Positions 38,976 to 47,209 of a stretch of 64,000 nt of DNA are shown here, piece by piece. How positions within the stretch are numbered: position 1 is the first letter of the stretch; every line of letters starts with the position of its first letter. The notes beneath the pieces are model-generated. The model ran no database searches. It had not been told where the DNA came from and was given only the letters and a program-made list of their open reading frames with translations. Origin of the DNA: Methylomonas methanica. Lineage in GTDB: Bacteria > Pseudomonadota > Gammaproteobacteria > Methylococcales > Methylomonadaceae. Both the position numbers and the translations under genes were made by a program. Location: positions 1-64,000 of the forward strand of contig NZ_LUUG01000139.1 in the NCBI RefSeq assembly GCF_001644035.1, in the 5' to 3' direction.

Positions 38976-38994
38976 AATGATAATTGTTATCATT
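38976..38994 (+). promoter_or_regulatory. Putative Fur box upstream of bfd
   Basis: AATGATAA-TTG-TTATCATT is a perfect 19-bp palindrome that matches the Fur consensus core. It lies 29 bases before the bfd start codon, in the expected promoter zone, and predicts iron repression of bfd. It is 188 bases from the divergent fdsG start, so control of the formate dehydrogenase operon is less likely. Confidence 0.82.
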
Positions 38995-39023
38995 AATGCG
39001 CATATGAATTAAGAGAGGGTGTT

Positions 39024-39215
39024 ATGTACGTATGTGTGTGTAAAGCAGTCACCGATAGACAGGTTACGCAGGCAATTAGTCAAGGTGTATGTAATCGTAG
39101 GCAGTTGATGCAATGCACGGGCGCGGGTGGTGTGTGTGGAAAATGCACCGCGAGTATTAAAGCGCTGCTGGATGAAAATACGCAGAATCGGACGATGCAA
39201 GCTCACGCGGCATAG
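39024..39215 (+). CDS. bfd: Bacterioferritin-associated ferredoxin
   Basis: A 63-residue [2Fe-2S] protein of the BFD-like family (CVCKAVTDRQVTQAISQGV and GAGGVCGKCTASIK give a CxC...CxxC ligand set). Bfd docks to bacterioferritin and delivers electrons that release stored iron. The start is set by GAGAGGGTG just upstream. A Fur-type palindrome in its promoter matches the known iron-starvation induction. No bacterioferritin gene is adjacent. Confidence 0.93.
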   Translation: MYVCVCKAVTDRQVTQAISQGVCNRRQLMQCTGAGGVCGKCTASIKALLDENTQNRTMQAHAA

Positions 39216-39258
39216 CCAGTTTGTTAGCTGAGCTTATCGGGATTTGATGGTTCAAATT

Positions 39259-39295
39259 ACACAAAACAGAGCGAACACGCCGCCCTGTTTTGTGT
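39259..39295. terminator. Hairpin between convergent bfd and the parvulin gene
   Basis: ACACAAAACAG (39259-39269) pairs perfectly with CTGTTTTGTGT (39285-39295) around a 15-base loop. It sits between two converging genes and could end both transcripts, but there is no strong T-tract on the plus strand. Confidence 0.55.
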
Positions 39296-39302
39296 TGAAA
39301 GA

Positions 39303-40283
39303 TTACTTAGCAGTAGCTGCTGGTTCGGCAGGTTTTATGTCTGCATTTGGCGCAGCGCTGGCTGGTTCCGCAGGAGTAGCTTCAGCAGCAGGCGCAGGTG
39401 CAGCCTGATCAGCTGGTGCTGCCGGTTGAGCTTCTTCTTGTTTTGGCGGTGTCGGCGGCAACAAGACTTCAACTTTAGCATTTTTGCGCAAATTTTCTAT
39501 CATGGTTTGCGCTTTTTGGCGCTGTAACATTGGACGAATTTGTTCTTTAACTGAATCAAATGGCGGCGGTGTCAGAGCTCTGGATTCTTCACGCAGGATT
39601 ACGTGCCAGCCAAACTGAGTTTGCACGGGTTGTTTGCTGAATTTGCCGTTTTCCAGCGCAACAACTGCTTCAGAGAAGGGCGGGACCATGCGGTCGGCGG
39701 TAAACCAACCTAAATCTCCACCTTCCGATCCCATCGGGTCGATGGAATGTTTTTTAGCCAGCGCGGTAAAATCGCCGCCTTTTTCCAGTTCTGCGATCAG
39801 TTTTTTTGCTTCGTCTTCGGTTTTGACCAAAATGTGGCGGGCTTTGTATTCGCTACCCATATTAGCCATTTTGGAGTCGTATTCCGCTTTGATTTCTTCG
39901 TCGGTGACTGGATTGGCTTTCAGATAGTCTTGCAGGGCTGCTTGCGACAATAAGGAGTTTCTAACGGTCGCCATGCGTTCGATCACTTCCGGCGATTTAT
40001 CCAGTTGTTTTTGTACCGCTTGCTGAATCAGCAATTCGCGTTGAATCAGTTCTTCCAATAGCTGTTCTTTTGGGAATGTTTGGCCTTGGCTGCGTTCTGC
40101 AATTTCCTTTTCCAAGGTTTCCAAGGTTTTCTTGCTGATATAGGTGCCGTTAACCGAAGCAACCGCGTCCTCTTTGCTGACAGCCGGCGCCGCAGGTGCA
40201 GCCGCTTCCTTGGCTTTTTCTTCGAAGCAACCGGGTAACAGTACGCTACTGGCTAGTATCAGGGGAATAAGTTTCAGTTTCAT
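39303..40283 (-). CDS. Parvulin-type peptidyl-prolyl isomerase lipoprotein
   Basis: A 326-residue envelope chaperone. A lipoprotein signal ends in LLPGC (Cys19), followed by an Ala/Lys-rich linker, a SurA/PrsA-like N-terminal helical part (about 45-140) and one parvulin domain (about 148-240: KARHILVKTEDEAKKLI, GGDLGWFTADRMVPPF, FGWHVI). A low-complexity Ala/Pro tail (about 275-326) ends the protein. Its family includes PrsA/EpsD-type foldases for exported proteins. The gene leads a run with bolA, a YciI-like gene and yciB on the same strand, although its 5' neighbour bolA is only 14 bases away. Confidence 0.9.
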   Translation of the reverse strand: MKLKLIPLILASSVLLPGCFEEKAKEAAAPAAPAVSKEDAVASVNGTYISKKTLETLEKEIAERSQGQTFPKEQLLEELIQRELLIQQAVQKQLDKSPEVIERMATVRNSLLSQAALQDYLKANPVTDEEIKAEYDSKMANMGSEYKARHILVKTEDEAKKLIAELEKGGDFTALAKKHSIDPMGSEGGDLGWFTADRMVPPFSEAVVALENGKFSKQPVQTQFGWHVILREESRALTPPPFDSVKEQIRPMLQRQKAQTMIENLRKNAKVEVLLPPTPPKQEEAQPAAPADQAAPAPAAEATPAEPASAAPNADIKPAEPAATAK

Positions 40284-40297
40284 CTTAAGAATTTCCT

Positions 40298-40561
40298 TTA
40301 GCTGTTTTCAGAGGGGGTTAAAGCGTTTATGCCCAGGGCATGGATTTCATCCTTCATCATGTCGCCCAAGGCCTGATAAACCAGCTGATGTCTTTGTACC
40401 AGCGATTTACCTTCGAATTGAGTGGATATGAGAGTGACATGGAAATGACCGCCACCTTTGTTACCGGCGTGGCCGGCATGTGCGGCGCTATGGTCGATGA
40501 TTTCGATTAATTCTGGCTTAAAAGCTTCTTCCAGCTTCTGTCTGATATGGTCGGCTGTCAT
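40298..40561 (-). CDS. bolA: BolA/IbaG family protein
   Basis: An 87-residue BolA-like protein with the class II KH-like fold. The conserved core [11 protein letters not shown] contains the His that, with monothiol glutaredoxins, ligates a [2Fe-2S] cluster, and [20 protein letters not shown] is the family helix. The protein is nearer to IbaG/YrbA in length than to full BolA (about 105). It overlaps the YciI-like gene by four bases. A function in iron or stress signalling is known for the family; it is unproven here. Confidence 0.88.
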   Translation of the reverse strand: MTADHIRQKLEEAFKPELIEIIDHSAAHAGHAGNKGGGHFHVTLISTQFEGKSLVQRHQLVYQALGDMMKDEIHALGINALTPSENS

Positions 40562-40860
40562 TGGGGAAACACTTGTTTGAAAGGTTTAACGGTAACGCGA
40601 GCATATACGCCCGCACAGATATAAGGATCGGCATTGGCCCAGTCTTGGGCGTCCTGCTGACTGGCAAACTCGGCAACAATCAGGCTGCCGCTAAACCCGG
40701 CATCGCCAGGGTTGTCGCTATCTATTGCAGGATGCGGACCCGCCAATACCAAGCGGCCTTGGTCTTGCAATTTATTTAAGCGTTCCAGATGCTGCGGACG
40801 GGCGGCTAGGCGATTGCTGAGGCTGCCCGCGACATCTTCGGCCATGATGGCATATAACAT
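40558..40860 (-). CDS. YciI family protein
   Basis: A 100-residue dimeric alpha-beta protein of the YciI/YCII family ([38 protein letters not shown]). The conserved His and Asp are present in RPQHLERL and [10 protein letters not shown]. Family members are related to muconolactone-isomerase folds, with no settled activity. The gene lies between yciB and bolA, an arrangement common in gammaproteobacteria (yciB-yciI adjacency also in E. coli). It overlaps both neighbours by 1-4 bases, showing tight cotranscription. Confidence 0.9.
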   Translation of the reverse strand: MLYAIMAEDVAGSLSNRLAARPQHLERLNKLQDQGRLVLAGPHPAIDSDNPGDAGFSGSLIVAEFASQQDAQDWANADPYICAGVYARVTVKPFKQVFPQ

Positions 40861-41402
40861 TACTCTTTAGCCTCTGGAGCGGGAATAAACTTATACAAGA
40901 ACACTATTTGTACGGCAATAAAAATAAGCATCAGACCGGGAACGCCGAAAGTTTTAAAGCTGACCCAGTCGTCGGTGCTGTAGTTCGCCATCACATATAA
41001 ATTTAAACAGCCGACCCCGATAAAAAACATGGACCAGCTAAGGTTAAGGCGTTTCCAGATACGGTCAGGCAATTCGAGGTTTGCGCCCATCATACGTTCT
41101 ATAAAGGTTTTTTTGCCGACGAATTGGCTGACCAAAAATGCACCGCCGAATAGCCACTCAATGATGGTTAGCTTCCACTTAATGAATTGCTCGTCCTGCA
41201 AATATAGTGTCGCACCACCCATGACCAAAATTAATCCCAGTGTAATCCACTGCATGGTTTCAACTTTGCGATATAGCAGCCAATAGCTGATGACCTGCAC
41301 AACCGTGGCGGCGATTACGACGGCAGTGGCAATGTAAATGTCGTACAGTTTGTAGGCGACAAAGAATAGAACGATAGGGAAAAACTCTAAAAGCGGTTTC
41401 AT
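40860..41402 (-). CDS. yciB: Inner membrane-spanning protein YciB (septation protein A)
   Basis: A 180-residue polytopic membrane protein with about five transmembrane helices, starting [20 protein letters not shown], the family's N-terminal signature. Also conserved are [19 protein letters not shown] and [20 protein letters not shown]. YciB (IspZ, septation protein A) links cell elongation and division machineries in E. coli. The start codon is at the end of the previous intergenic gap, with no strong ribosome binding site. Confidence 0.93.
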   Translation of the reverse strand: MKPLLEFFPIVLFFVAYKLYDIYIATAVVIAATVVQVISYWLLYRKVETMQWITLGLILVMGGATLYLQDEQFIKWKLTIIEWLFGGAFLVSQFVGKKTFIERMMGANLELPDRIWKRLNLSWSMFFIGVGCLNLYVMANYSTDDWVSFKTFGVPGLMLIFIAVQIVFLYKFIPAPEAKE

Positions 41403-41429
41403 GATTGACGTTTAAAGATGGGAGGGAGG

Positions 41430-41759
41430 TTAGACGTAAAGATCGATACCGGAAATCATTTCGGCAACCCGTGTTTGGGCGGGTTGATTGCGGTTTTCTG
41501 TGTAGGCGTTCAATGCTTTCAACGTACGCGAATTGCTTGGTTGGTCGTTATTGCTTACCGTCAACCCGTTATCTGCCAAAGCTGCCTTAATTTGCGCGGT
41601 TGATGAGGTTTTAGGTAAATCAGGATTCTGCCTGGGTATTCCGGTTTCGTCACTATTAGGCTTTTGCTTTTGTTCAAGATTATTATCTGGCCGTACGGCT
41701 CTCGGCTGGTTATAACCGACCGGATAAAAAGCCAAAGATGAACTGTGTATGGTGTTCAC
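41430..41759 (-). CDS. Small hypothetical protein (109 aa)
   Basis: A soluble, low-complexity protein: Pro/Asn/Gln-rich to about residue 45, then a helical stretch (TAQIKAALADNGL) and a C-terminal TRVAEMISGIDLYV motif. This ending with an ISGIDLYV-like tail is shared by several small gammaproteobacterial proteins of unknown function. No signal peptide or membrane segment. It is co-oriented with yciB (gap 27 bases). Confidence that it is a real gene is moderate. Confidence 0.55.
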   Translation of the reverse strand: MNTIHSSSLAFYPVGYNQPRAVRPDNNLEQKQKPNSDETGIPRQNPDLPKTSSTAQIKAALADNGLTVSNNDQPSNSRTLKALNAYTENRNQPAQTRVAEMISGIDLYV

Positions 41760-41871
41760 GAAGCGTTATTAGAGCCCAAGTATCAATTACTTCATTGTAG
41801 AATCTTTGGCAGCAATTGTACATGAGCCTCGCGGCTTTGCTGCTAAAATGCCGGTTTTAAAGGAGGATTTC

Positions 41872-42177
41872 ATGGTTCAGTCTAATAATGTCGAGCTGGA
41901 AGCCGCGGCTTTCAGGCAATTGCTTACTCATTTGCAACAACATACCGAAGTACAAAATATCGAACTGATGGTGCTCGCCGATTTTTGCCGGAATTGCCTG
42001 GCGAAATGGTATGCAGCGGCAGCCGCAGAACGCGCAATCGACATCGATTACGAGCAAGCGCGGCAAATTGTCTACGGCATGCCTTACAGCGAATGGAAGG
42101 AAAAATATCAACGCGAAGCCACTCCAGAGCAGTTGGCGGCGTACGACGCAAAACAAAAACTGAAAGCGCAATCATGA
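41872..42177 (+). CDS. DUF1244 family protein
   Basis: A 101-residue soluble protein. The start at 41872 is fixed by AAAGGAGG ten bases upstream. It carries the DUF1244 core: EVQNIELMVLADFCRNCLAKWY (with conserved Cys residues) and YEQARQIVYGMPYSEWKEKYQ. A single short family found in proteobacteria, with a solved structure but no known activity. It overlaps the following methyltransferase gene by four bases. Confidence 0.85.
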   Translation: MVQSNNVELEAAAFRQLLTHLQQHTEVQNIELMVLADFCRNCLAKWYAAAAAERAIDIDYEQARQIVYGMPYSEWKEKYQREATPEQLAAYDAKQKLKAQS

Positions 42178-42905
42178 CGGATGAAAAACCTTTCGACGCG
42201 ATGTTCTCCAGTGTGATTGGTCAAGAATATCAAATGCTAAACTTGATATGCCCATTTGCGACGGAAATGAGCCGCTTAGTCGGTGAAATGGTTGGCGCTT
42301 ACTGTGAGGGGCGGAACACGCCCCAGACAGTGGTTGAGCTCGGGGGCGGTACGGGTATCACCACGCTGGCGATCCTGTCTGCCGCGGACAACCTGAATAT
42401 ATTAAGTGTCGATAACGAACCCACCATGCAAAACCAGGCGAAGCAGAGTTTGCGGGATTGGGTTGCAGCAGGCAGATTGAGTTTTTCCGGCGAAGATGCG
42501 CTGGCGGCGTTGCAAGCGTTAACGAGTGACAGTGTCGATATTTTGGCGTCGGCATATACTTTGCATAATTTCCATATCGATTACCGGCGTCAAGTGTTGG
42601 CAGAAATATATCGGGTGTTAAAGCCGGGTGGAAAATTCGTCAACGGTGACCGTTATGCCTTGGATGATATCAGCGCGCATACCCGCAGCATTCAGCAAGA
42701 AGTCGGCGGCTATTTTAAGGTGTTGACCGAAATCAACCGATTGGATTTACTTGAGCATTGGATAGTCCATCTGTTTAACGACGAGTCGGAAAATCATGTT
42801 ATGCGCGAATCCGTCGCGTTGGCGCAGATGGCTGAGGCCGGTTTTCGGGACATCGATTTGCAGCAACGCATGGAGGTCAATGCCTTGGTAACTGCGGTTA
42901 AATGA
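42174..42905 (+). CDS. SAM-dependent class I methyltransferase
   Basis: A 243-residue methyltransferase. The start at 42174 overlaps the DUF1244 stop (ATGA). The SAM-binding motif is VVELGGGTGITTLAIL, followed by an acidic end of strand 2 (ILSVDNEP), DILASAYTLHNF, and a post-motif region LKPGGKFVNGDRYA. These fit the UbiE-like/methyltransf_11 group. The substrate cannot be inferred; translational coupling with DUF1244 suggests a related role. Confidence 0.85.
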   Translation: MTDEKPFDAMFSSVIGQEYQMLNLICPFATEMSRLVGEMVGAYCEGRNTPQTVVELGGGTGITTLAILSAADNLNILSVDNEPTMQNQAKQSLRDWVAAGRLSFSGEDALAALQALTSDSVDILASAYTLHNFHIDYRRQVLAEIYRVLKPGGKFVNGDRYALDDISAHTRSIQQEVGGYFKVLTEINRLDLLEHWIVHLFNDESENHVMRESVALAQMAEAGFRDIDLQQRMEVNALVTAVK

Positions 42906-42967
42906 TACCTTGCGGTGCTTGCGAGTCAGGATTTACTGAACTATGTGCGGCTTAAACGAGAAAAAAC

Positions 42968-44689
42968 ATGGCTGAATCGACTGGTAGTAAAAACAAAAAA
43001 ACCTTGGATGCGTTCGCCGACGATCTGGATGCCATGCTCAATATTGGCGATCCCTCCGAACAACAGGTTGGCACGATAGACGATGACGAAGCCATTGACC
43101 GTTTGCTGGTGGGCGACGAGACATTCGAGCCTGAGGCGCAACAGGAGATTGACGAGTTCGCGGATATCGATGAATTGCTGAGTGCAAATGAGCCTAAGGC
43201 AGTATCGAGTTTAGCCGACGATATTGATGAGTTTGGCGACGATTTCAACGCCGACATCGGCATTAATCCCGGACGCGAGCAGCAAGTTATCGACGATGAG
43301 TTTGCCGATATCGTCGATGCCGAAAATCAGGGGAACCCTTTAGATTTGCCGGTTGATGATGTATTTGAAGAAGTAGCAGAGTTAGAGCGGGTCGGTCAAA
43401 TCGACGATTTCCCCGAAGACACCCCGGTCGCAGCAGTGGATTTGCCGGAAACCGTGGTGGACGAACTGGAGAATATGGCCGAGATAGACGAGTTTTCCGA
43501 TGACGCTGAGTTGGCTGGTGGCAATGCCGATTTTCTAATCGCGGATTTCGATATTTCGGCTGATGACGAATATGCACCAGCGCCACCGCCAATCGTCGAT
43601 GATTTTGCCGATTTGGAAGAACCCGATAACAGCGTCCAAGCAAGTGCGCCGGAACCGGAGCCAGATTTGGATCAGATATTTGCGGCAGCGGTCAGTGAGC
43701 AAGATAGCGAAGAAGAATTAGTCGTAGTCCAGAGCAATGAGCCGGAAGTAGCGCCGATTGAGGTAGTCGAACAAGTTCGGGCTGCCCCGGCGGCGCCGAT
43801 CCAAGTCATCGATCATAGTAGCGAAATTGCCGCGTTGAATCGGAATATCGTCGACCTCAAGAAACATCAACAGCAGATTCGCCACGACCTGACCGAGGCA
43901 GCAGGCAAGAATGAGTTGCTCGCTTGCCTGGATAGTTTGGAAAGCCTGCAGACTGAACAGAAAAAAACCAAGCGGGCCTTGGATGCCCTGGCCGCTAAAA
44001 AGCCGGTTGCTGCCTATGTGGCCATTGGAATCGCGGCTGCGGCGCTGCTGATCGGCACCGGATTAGGAATACAAGGCATGATTGCCAAGTCGCAAGTTGG
44101 CGAGTTGGTCACCATTATCGGGAAATTGCAGGAACAAGTGAATGCCGCGCCTGCCAGCGACGCGGCTGACAAGGAGATGTTGCGCAAGCAGTTGGACGAA
44201 TTGACGGTGAGCAATGGGGTGATGGCCACTCAGATTGCGGAACTAAGTAAGGCGGGGCATGCTGATACTGGTGCGGCAAAAGTGAACGGCGATCAGGCCA
44301 AGCCTTCTGCCGAAATCGGCAGCCAGATCATGCAAATCGGCGCTGCCATAGAAACGTTGCAAAACAAGGTGAGCGCCTTGGAAAAAGGTCGAGCGGTAGC
44401 TGCCGCGCCGGCCCCTAAGCCGGAGAAGAAAAAGCCGGTACCGGTCGAGGAAAATTGGGCGGTCAATTTAATAGCGTTTAAACAGGATTGGTATGCCAAG
44501 AGCAAAGCCCAAGAGTTCGCGGGCAAAGGTGTGCCGGCCAAAGTAATCAAAACCGAATCCAAGGGCGAAAACTGGTATCGTTTGTTTGTGGACGGATTTA
44601 AAACCCAGTACGAAGCGGCAGCTTATGCGGCGAAAATCAAGAAAACTCTCAATCTCGATTCGGTCTGGGTTACCCGCAATAAAGAATAG
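42968..44689 (+). CDS. SPOR domain membrane protein with long acidic N-terminus
   Basis: A 573-residue bitopic inner-membrane protein. Residues 1-280 are very acidic and low in complexity (IDEFADIDELLS-type repeats of Asp/Glu and Ala/Val). A helical region (about 280-335) precedes a transmembrane helix at about 345-368 (AYVAIGIAAAALLIGTGLGI). Coiled-coil (about 375-470) and a Lys/Pro linker lead to a C-terminal SPOR domain (about 496-573: NWAVNLIAFKQDWYAKSKA, then NWYRLFVDGF), which binds denuded peptidoglycan at division septa. The size and cytoplasmic acidic domain are unusual compared with FtsN or DamX. It is followed by a 5'-nucleotidase gene with two bases between stop and start. Confidence 0.85.
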   Translation: MAESTGSKNKKTLDAFADDLDAMLNIGDPSEQQVGTIDDDEAIDRLLVGDETFEPEAQQEIDEFADIDELLSANEPKAVSSLADDIDEFGDDFNADIGINPGREQQVIDDEFADIVDAENQGNPLDLPVDDVFEEVAELERVGQIDDFPEDTPVAAVDLPETVVDELENMAEIDEFSDDAELAGGNADFLIADFDISADDEYAPAPPPIVDDFADLEEPDNSVQASAPEPEPDLDQIFAAAVSEQDSEEELVVVQSNEPEVAPIEVVEQVRAAPAAPIQVIDHSSEIAALNRNIVDLKKHQQQIRHDLTEAAGKNELLACLDSLESLQTEQKKTKRALDALAAKKPVAAYVAIGIAAAALLIGTGLGIQGMIAKSQVGELVTIIGKLQEQVNAAPASDAADKEMLRKQLDELTVSNGVMATQIAELSKAGHADTGAAKVNGDQAKPSAEIGSQIMQIGAAIETLQNKVSALEKGRAVAAAPAPKPEKKKPVPVEENWAVNLIAFKQDWYAKSKAQEFAGKGVPAKVIKTESKGENWYRLFVDGFKTQYEAAAYAAKIKKTLNLDSVWVTRNKE

Positions 44690-44691
44690 CC

Positions 44692-45591
44692 ATGGATAAT
44701 CAGAAACTTGTGGTTGCAGTATCGTCCAGGGCCTTATTCAATCTGGATGAATCGCATGCGATTTTCGAAACCCAGGGCAAGGAAGCGTTCTGTCGTTATC
44801 AGATCGAGCACGAAAACGAAATTCTGCCGCCGGGTTTTGGATTTTCCTTGGTGAAGAAGTTTCTGGATATTAACAAAGCTTTTCCCGGCGCCCCGCTGGT
44901 AGAGATTATCCTGCTGTCGCAAAACAGCGCCGATACCGGCTTGCGCATTTTTAACTCGATTAATCATTACGAACTGGCGATTAGCCGGGCGGCATTTACC
45001 AGTGGCGTGTCACCCTACGAATACATACCGGCTTTTGGAGCGCATCTGTTTTTATCCGCTAACGGTGACGATGTCAGAAAAGCCTTGGCGGCCGGTTATG
45101 CCGCAGCGACCATTGTCTCCGGCGCGGTAGCCAATCCGTCGCCGCAGTTGCGGATTGCTTTTGATGGCGATGCGGTGTTGTTTTCAGACGAGTCCGAGCG
45201 GATTTATCAACAACACGGTTTGGCAGCTTTTGCCGCTAACGAGCGCAGTGAAGCGCATAGGCCGCTATCCGACGGACCATTGAAAGAATTTTTAAGCGCC
45301 TTACACCGCATTCAGACGCATTTTGACCAGGAGTTGTCGCCGATCCGCACCGCGTTGGTCACCGCTCGGGCCGCTCCCGCTCACGAACGGGTGGTGAGAA
45401 CCTTGCGGGCCTGGGGGATTAGAATAGACGAAGCCTTGTTTTTAGGCGGCATGCCCAAGGGTGCGTTTTTAAAAGCGTTTGGGGCCGATATTTTCTTCGA
45501 TGATCAAAAAGGTCATTGCGATTCCGCAGAGTCCCATCAAATCGCTGCCGCCCACGTCCCTCATGGTGTCACAAATCAACACCGACCCTGA
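44692..45591 (+). CDS. Cytosolic 5'-nucleotidase family protein
   Basis: A 299-residue enzyme of the 5'-nucleotidase I (cN-I-like) family. It has RIAFDGDAVLFSDESERIY (the HAD-type Asp nucleophile in DGD), VSSRALFNLDESH at the N-terminus, and a C-terminal FLGGMPKGAFLKAFGADIFFDDQ (Lys and acidic motif). It dephosphorylates nucleoside monophosphates in the cytoplasm. The 3' end overlaps the convergent gene by 23 bases. It starts two bases after the SPOR gene. Confidence 0.88.
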   Translation: MDNQKLVVAVSSRALFNLDESHAIFETQGKEAFCRYQIEHENEILPPGFGFSLVKKFLDINKAFPGAPLVEIILLSQNSADTGLRIFNSINHYELAISRAAFTSGVSPYEYIPAFGAHLFLSANGDDVRKALAAGYAAATIVSGAVANPSPQLRIAFDGDAVLFSDESERIYQQHGLAAFAANERSEAHRPLSDGPLKEFLSALHRIQTHFDQELSPIRTALVTARAAPAHERVVRTLRAWGIRIDEALFLGGMPKGAFLKAFGADIFFDDQKGHCDSAESHQIAAAHVPHGVTNQHRP

Positions 45592-47074
45592 AGCGCACTA
45601 GCCAGGGTGTGCTTTCCACGCAAGCTTTCAAATATAGGGTGTGGCCGTACAGTAGACTGATTTTACTGCCTACCGTGTATTTGCTGTTAGCTAACAACAC
45701 CTCGGGGTGATCGGTTTCCATCCCGATGACTATTGCTTTTTGGCTGCCGCCGCCGGCATTTTCGATGTCGTGGATTGCGACGTTGCCGATAATGGGTTCC
45801 AGCAAAATTAGCGTCACATCTTCGTATAGGGTTTGCTGGCGAACTATTACCAGTTTGGCGGGTTGTTGCTCCCTACACAGTAAGCCAATATCGCCGGTTG
45901 AACAATTGGGCGCGGGGCTTTCCGCCACCAAAAATTGTTTGCTGACGTTGCGTAACAGACTCAGACTAGTGCCGTGTTCAGGGAAACTGACAATACTGGC
46001 ATTGAGCGGTTTGTAGAAACTTTTTTCATGTTCCAACGGCACCAAAGACATATCGCGGGCCAGGGACCTACCGCGCGATAATTGCGAGCTAAGGTTCATG
46101 ATTTTCGATAATTTTTCTTCACCTTGCAGATGGGCGCTGACCGCAACGAAGCCTTCAAGAAGGTGGGCCGGCATTGGCGGACCGATAGCTACCGACGCGA
46201 AAATATTGCTGTATCCGGTTAAGTGCGAGGCCAGTTTGGTTTGCATATTGGAATTCAGCTCTGTCTCGATTTCGCCGAGTTGCAAGGCATGGCCGAAACT
46301 TAAGCAGTTGATGTATACCGAGCCGCGCGGCAATGTGCCGTTAGTGCGCGGTACCGGGCTTGGTTCGCTGCCCAGATTCCAAAAAAAACCGCAATCTGGA
46401 TTAGGGTTTTTGCTGATCTCCAGGCGATCCTGATGTCGATTGACCAACTGAAATAATTGACTGATTTCAGTTGTTGAGTAGCGGTTGGGTGTGCTGAGTG
46501 CAAACAATAGATTGCGTTTGACGACGGCTTCAATGGTGTTTTGTAACTTGAACTCCTGAGGTTTGGGCGAAATCGGCTTTTTTAACAGTTGCAGTTCGCC
46601 GGCTATGGTGTAAAGCAGGCCACTCTTTTTCCACAAGGTTGTGGACGGCATTTCGTAAAACAGCGCCGTGCTGCGCAGACAATACCCCACGAGTTGCAAG
46701 GCATAAAATATCGCTTGTTGGGTCAGCAATGTATCGAGTTGTTTGGTCTCGACAGTACGGCAAAAGGCCAGGCTCAAGTGCCTGAGTAACTGGATGGCTA
46801 ATTTCGCGATTTTAAGCGCTTTGCTGTTGGTGGCTATGTCTGTTTCGGAACGCGCCGCGTTGGTTAAACCGTTGGATAAATGCAAGGTCAGCGGCGTTAA
46901 ATTGACGAGTATCGGCAACACGTTTGCGGCTGTGGCGCTGCTGCGAGTCAGTTGTTTAAGGACTAGATTCAACTGATTTGCAGCATTCGCCGCCGGTAGC
47001 GCGCTTAATGAATTAATCCATCCGCCGAGGGATTCCGTTGACAGCTCAAAAGGCAGCGATGCGTTATCGGTCAT
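45569..47074 (-). CDS. Large conserved hypothetical protein (501 aa), possible signalling protein
   Basis: A 501-residue soluble protein with a helical N-terminal half (about 1-210; the region around NAANQLNLVLKQLTRSSATA) and a beta-rich second half (GTLPRGSVYINCLSFGHAL; then FYKPLNASIVSFPEHG; the region around KAIVIGMETDHPEVLLANS). This design resembles gammaproteobacterial proteins annotated as cyclic di-GMP effector or molecular-chaperone-like. I see no classic RxxxR...DxSxxG PilZ motif, so the assignment is weak. It overlaps the 5'-nucleotidase gene tail-to-tail and stands alone on its strand. No signal peptide. Confidence 0.7.
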   Translation of the reverse strand: MTDNASLPFELSTESLGGWINSLSALPAANAANQLNLVLKQLTRSSATAANVLPILVNLTPLTLHLSNGLTNAARSETDIATNSKALKIAKLAIQLLRHLSLAFCRTVETKQLDTLLTQQAIFYALQLVGYCLRSTALFYEMPSTTLWKKSGLLYTIAGELQLLKKPISPKPQEFKLQNTIEAVVKRNLLFALSTPNRYSTTEISQLFQLVNRHQDRLEISKNPNPDCGFFWNLGSEPSPVPRTNGTLPRGSVYINCLSFGHALQLGEIETELNSNMQTKLASHLTGYSNIFASVAIGPPMPAHLLEGFVAVSAHLQGEEKLSKIMNLSSQLSRGRSLARDMSLVPLEHEKSFYKPLNASIVSFPEHGTSLSLLRNVSKQFLVAESPAPNCSTGDIGLLCREQQPAKLVIVRQQTLYEDVTLILLEPIIGNVAIHDIENAGGGSQKAIVIGMETDHPEVLLANSKYTVGSKISLLYGHTLYLKACVESTPWLVRFRVGVDL

Positions 47075-47209
47075 GTACTTGCGAGTTAAGTTGTATTGAA
47101 AACATTACCTCAGTTTAGTTCAGATTGGCGGCTATAGGCAGCTGGCAATTTTACGAAACCCCGGCAGCTGCATAAAATGCCGATTCCATCGAATAAACAC
47201 AGCAGAGTA

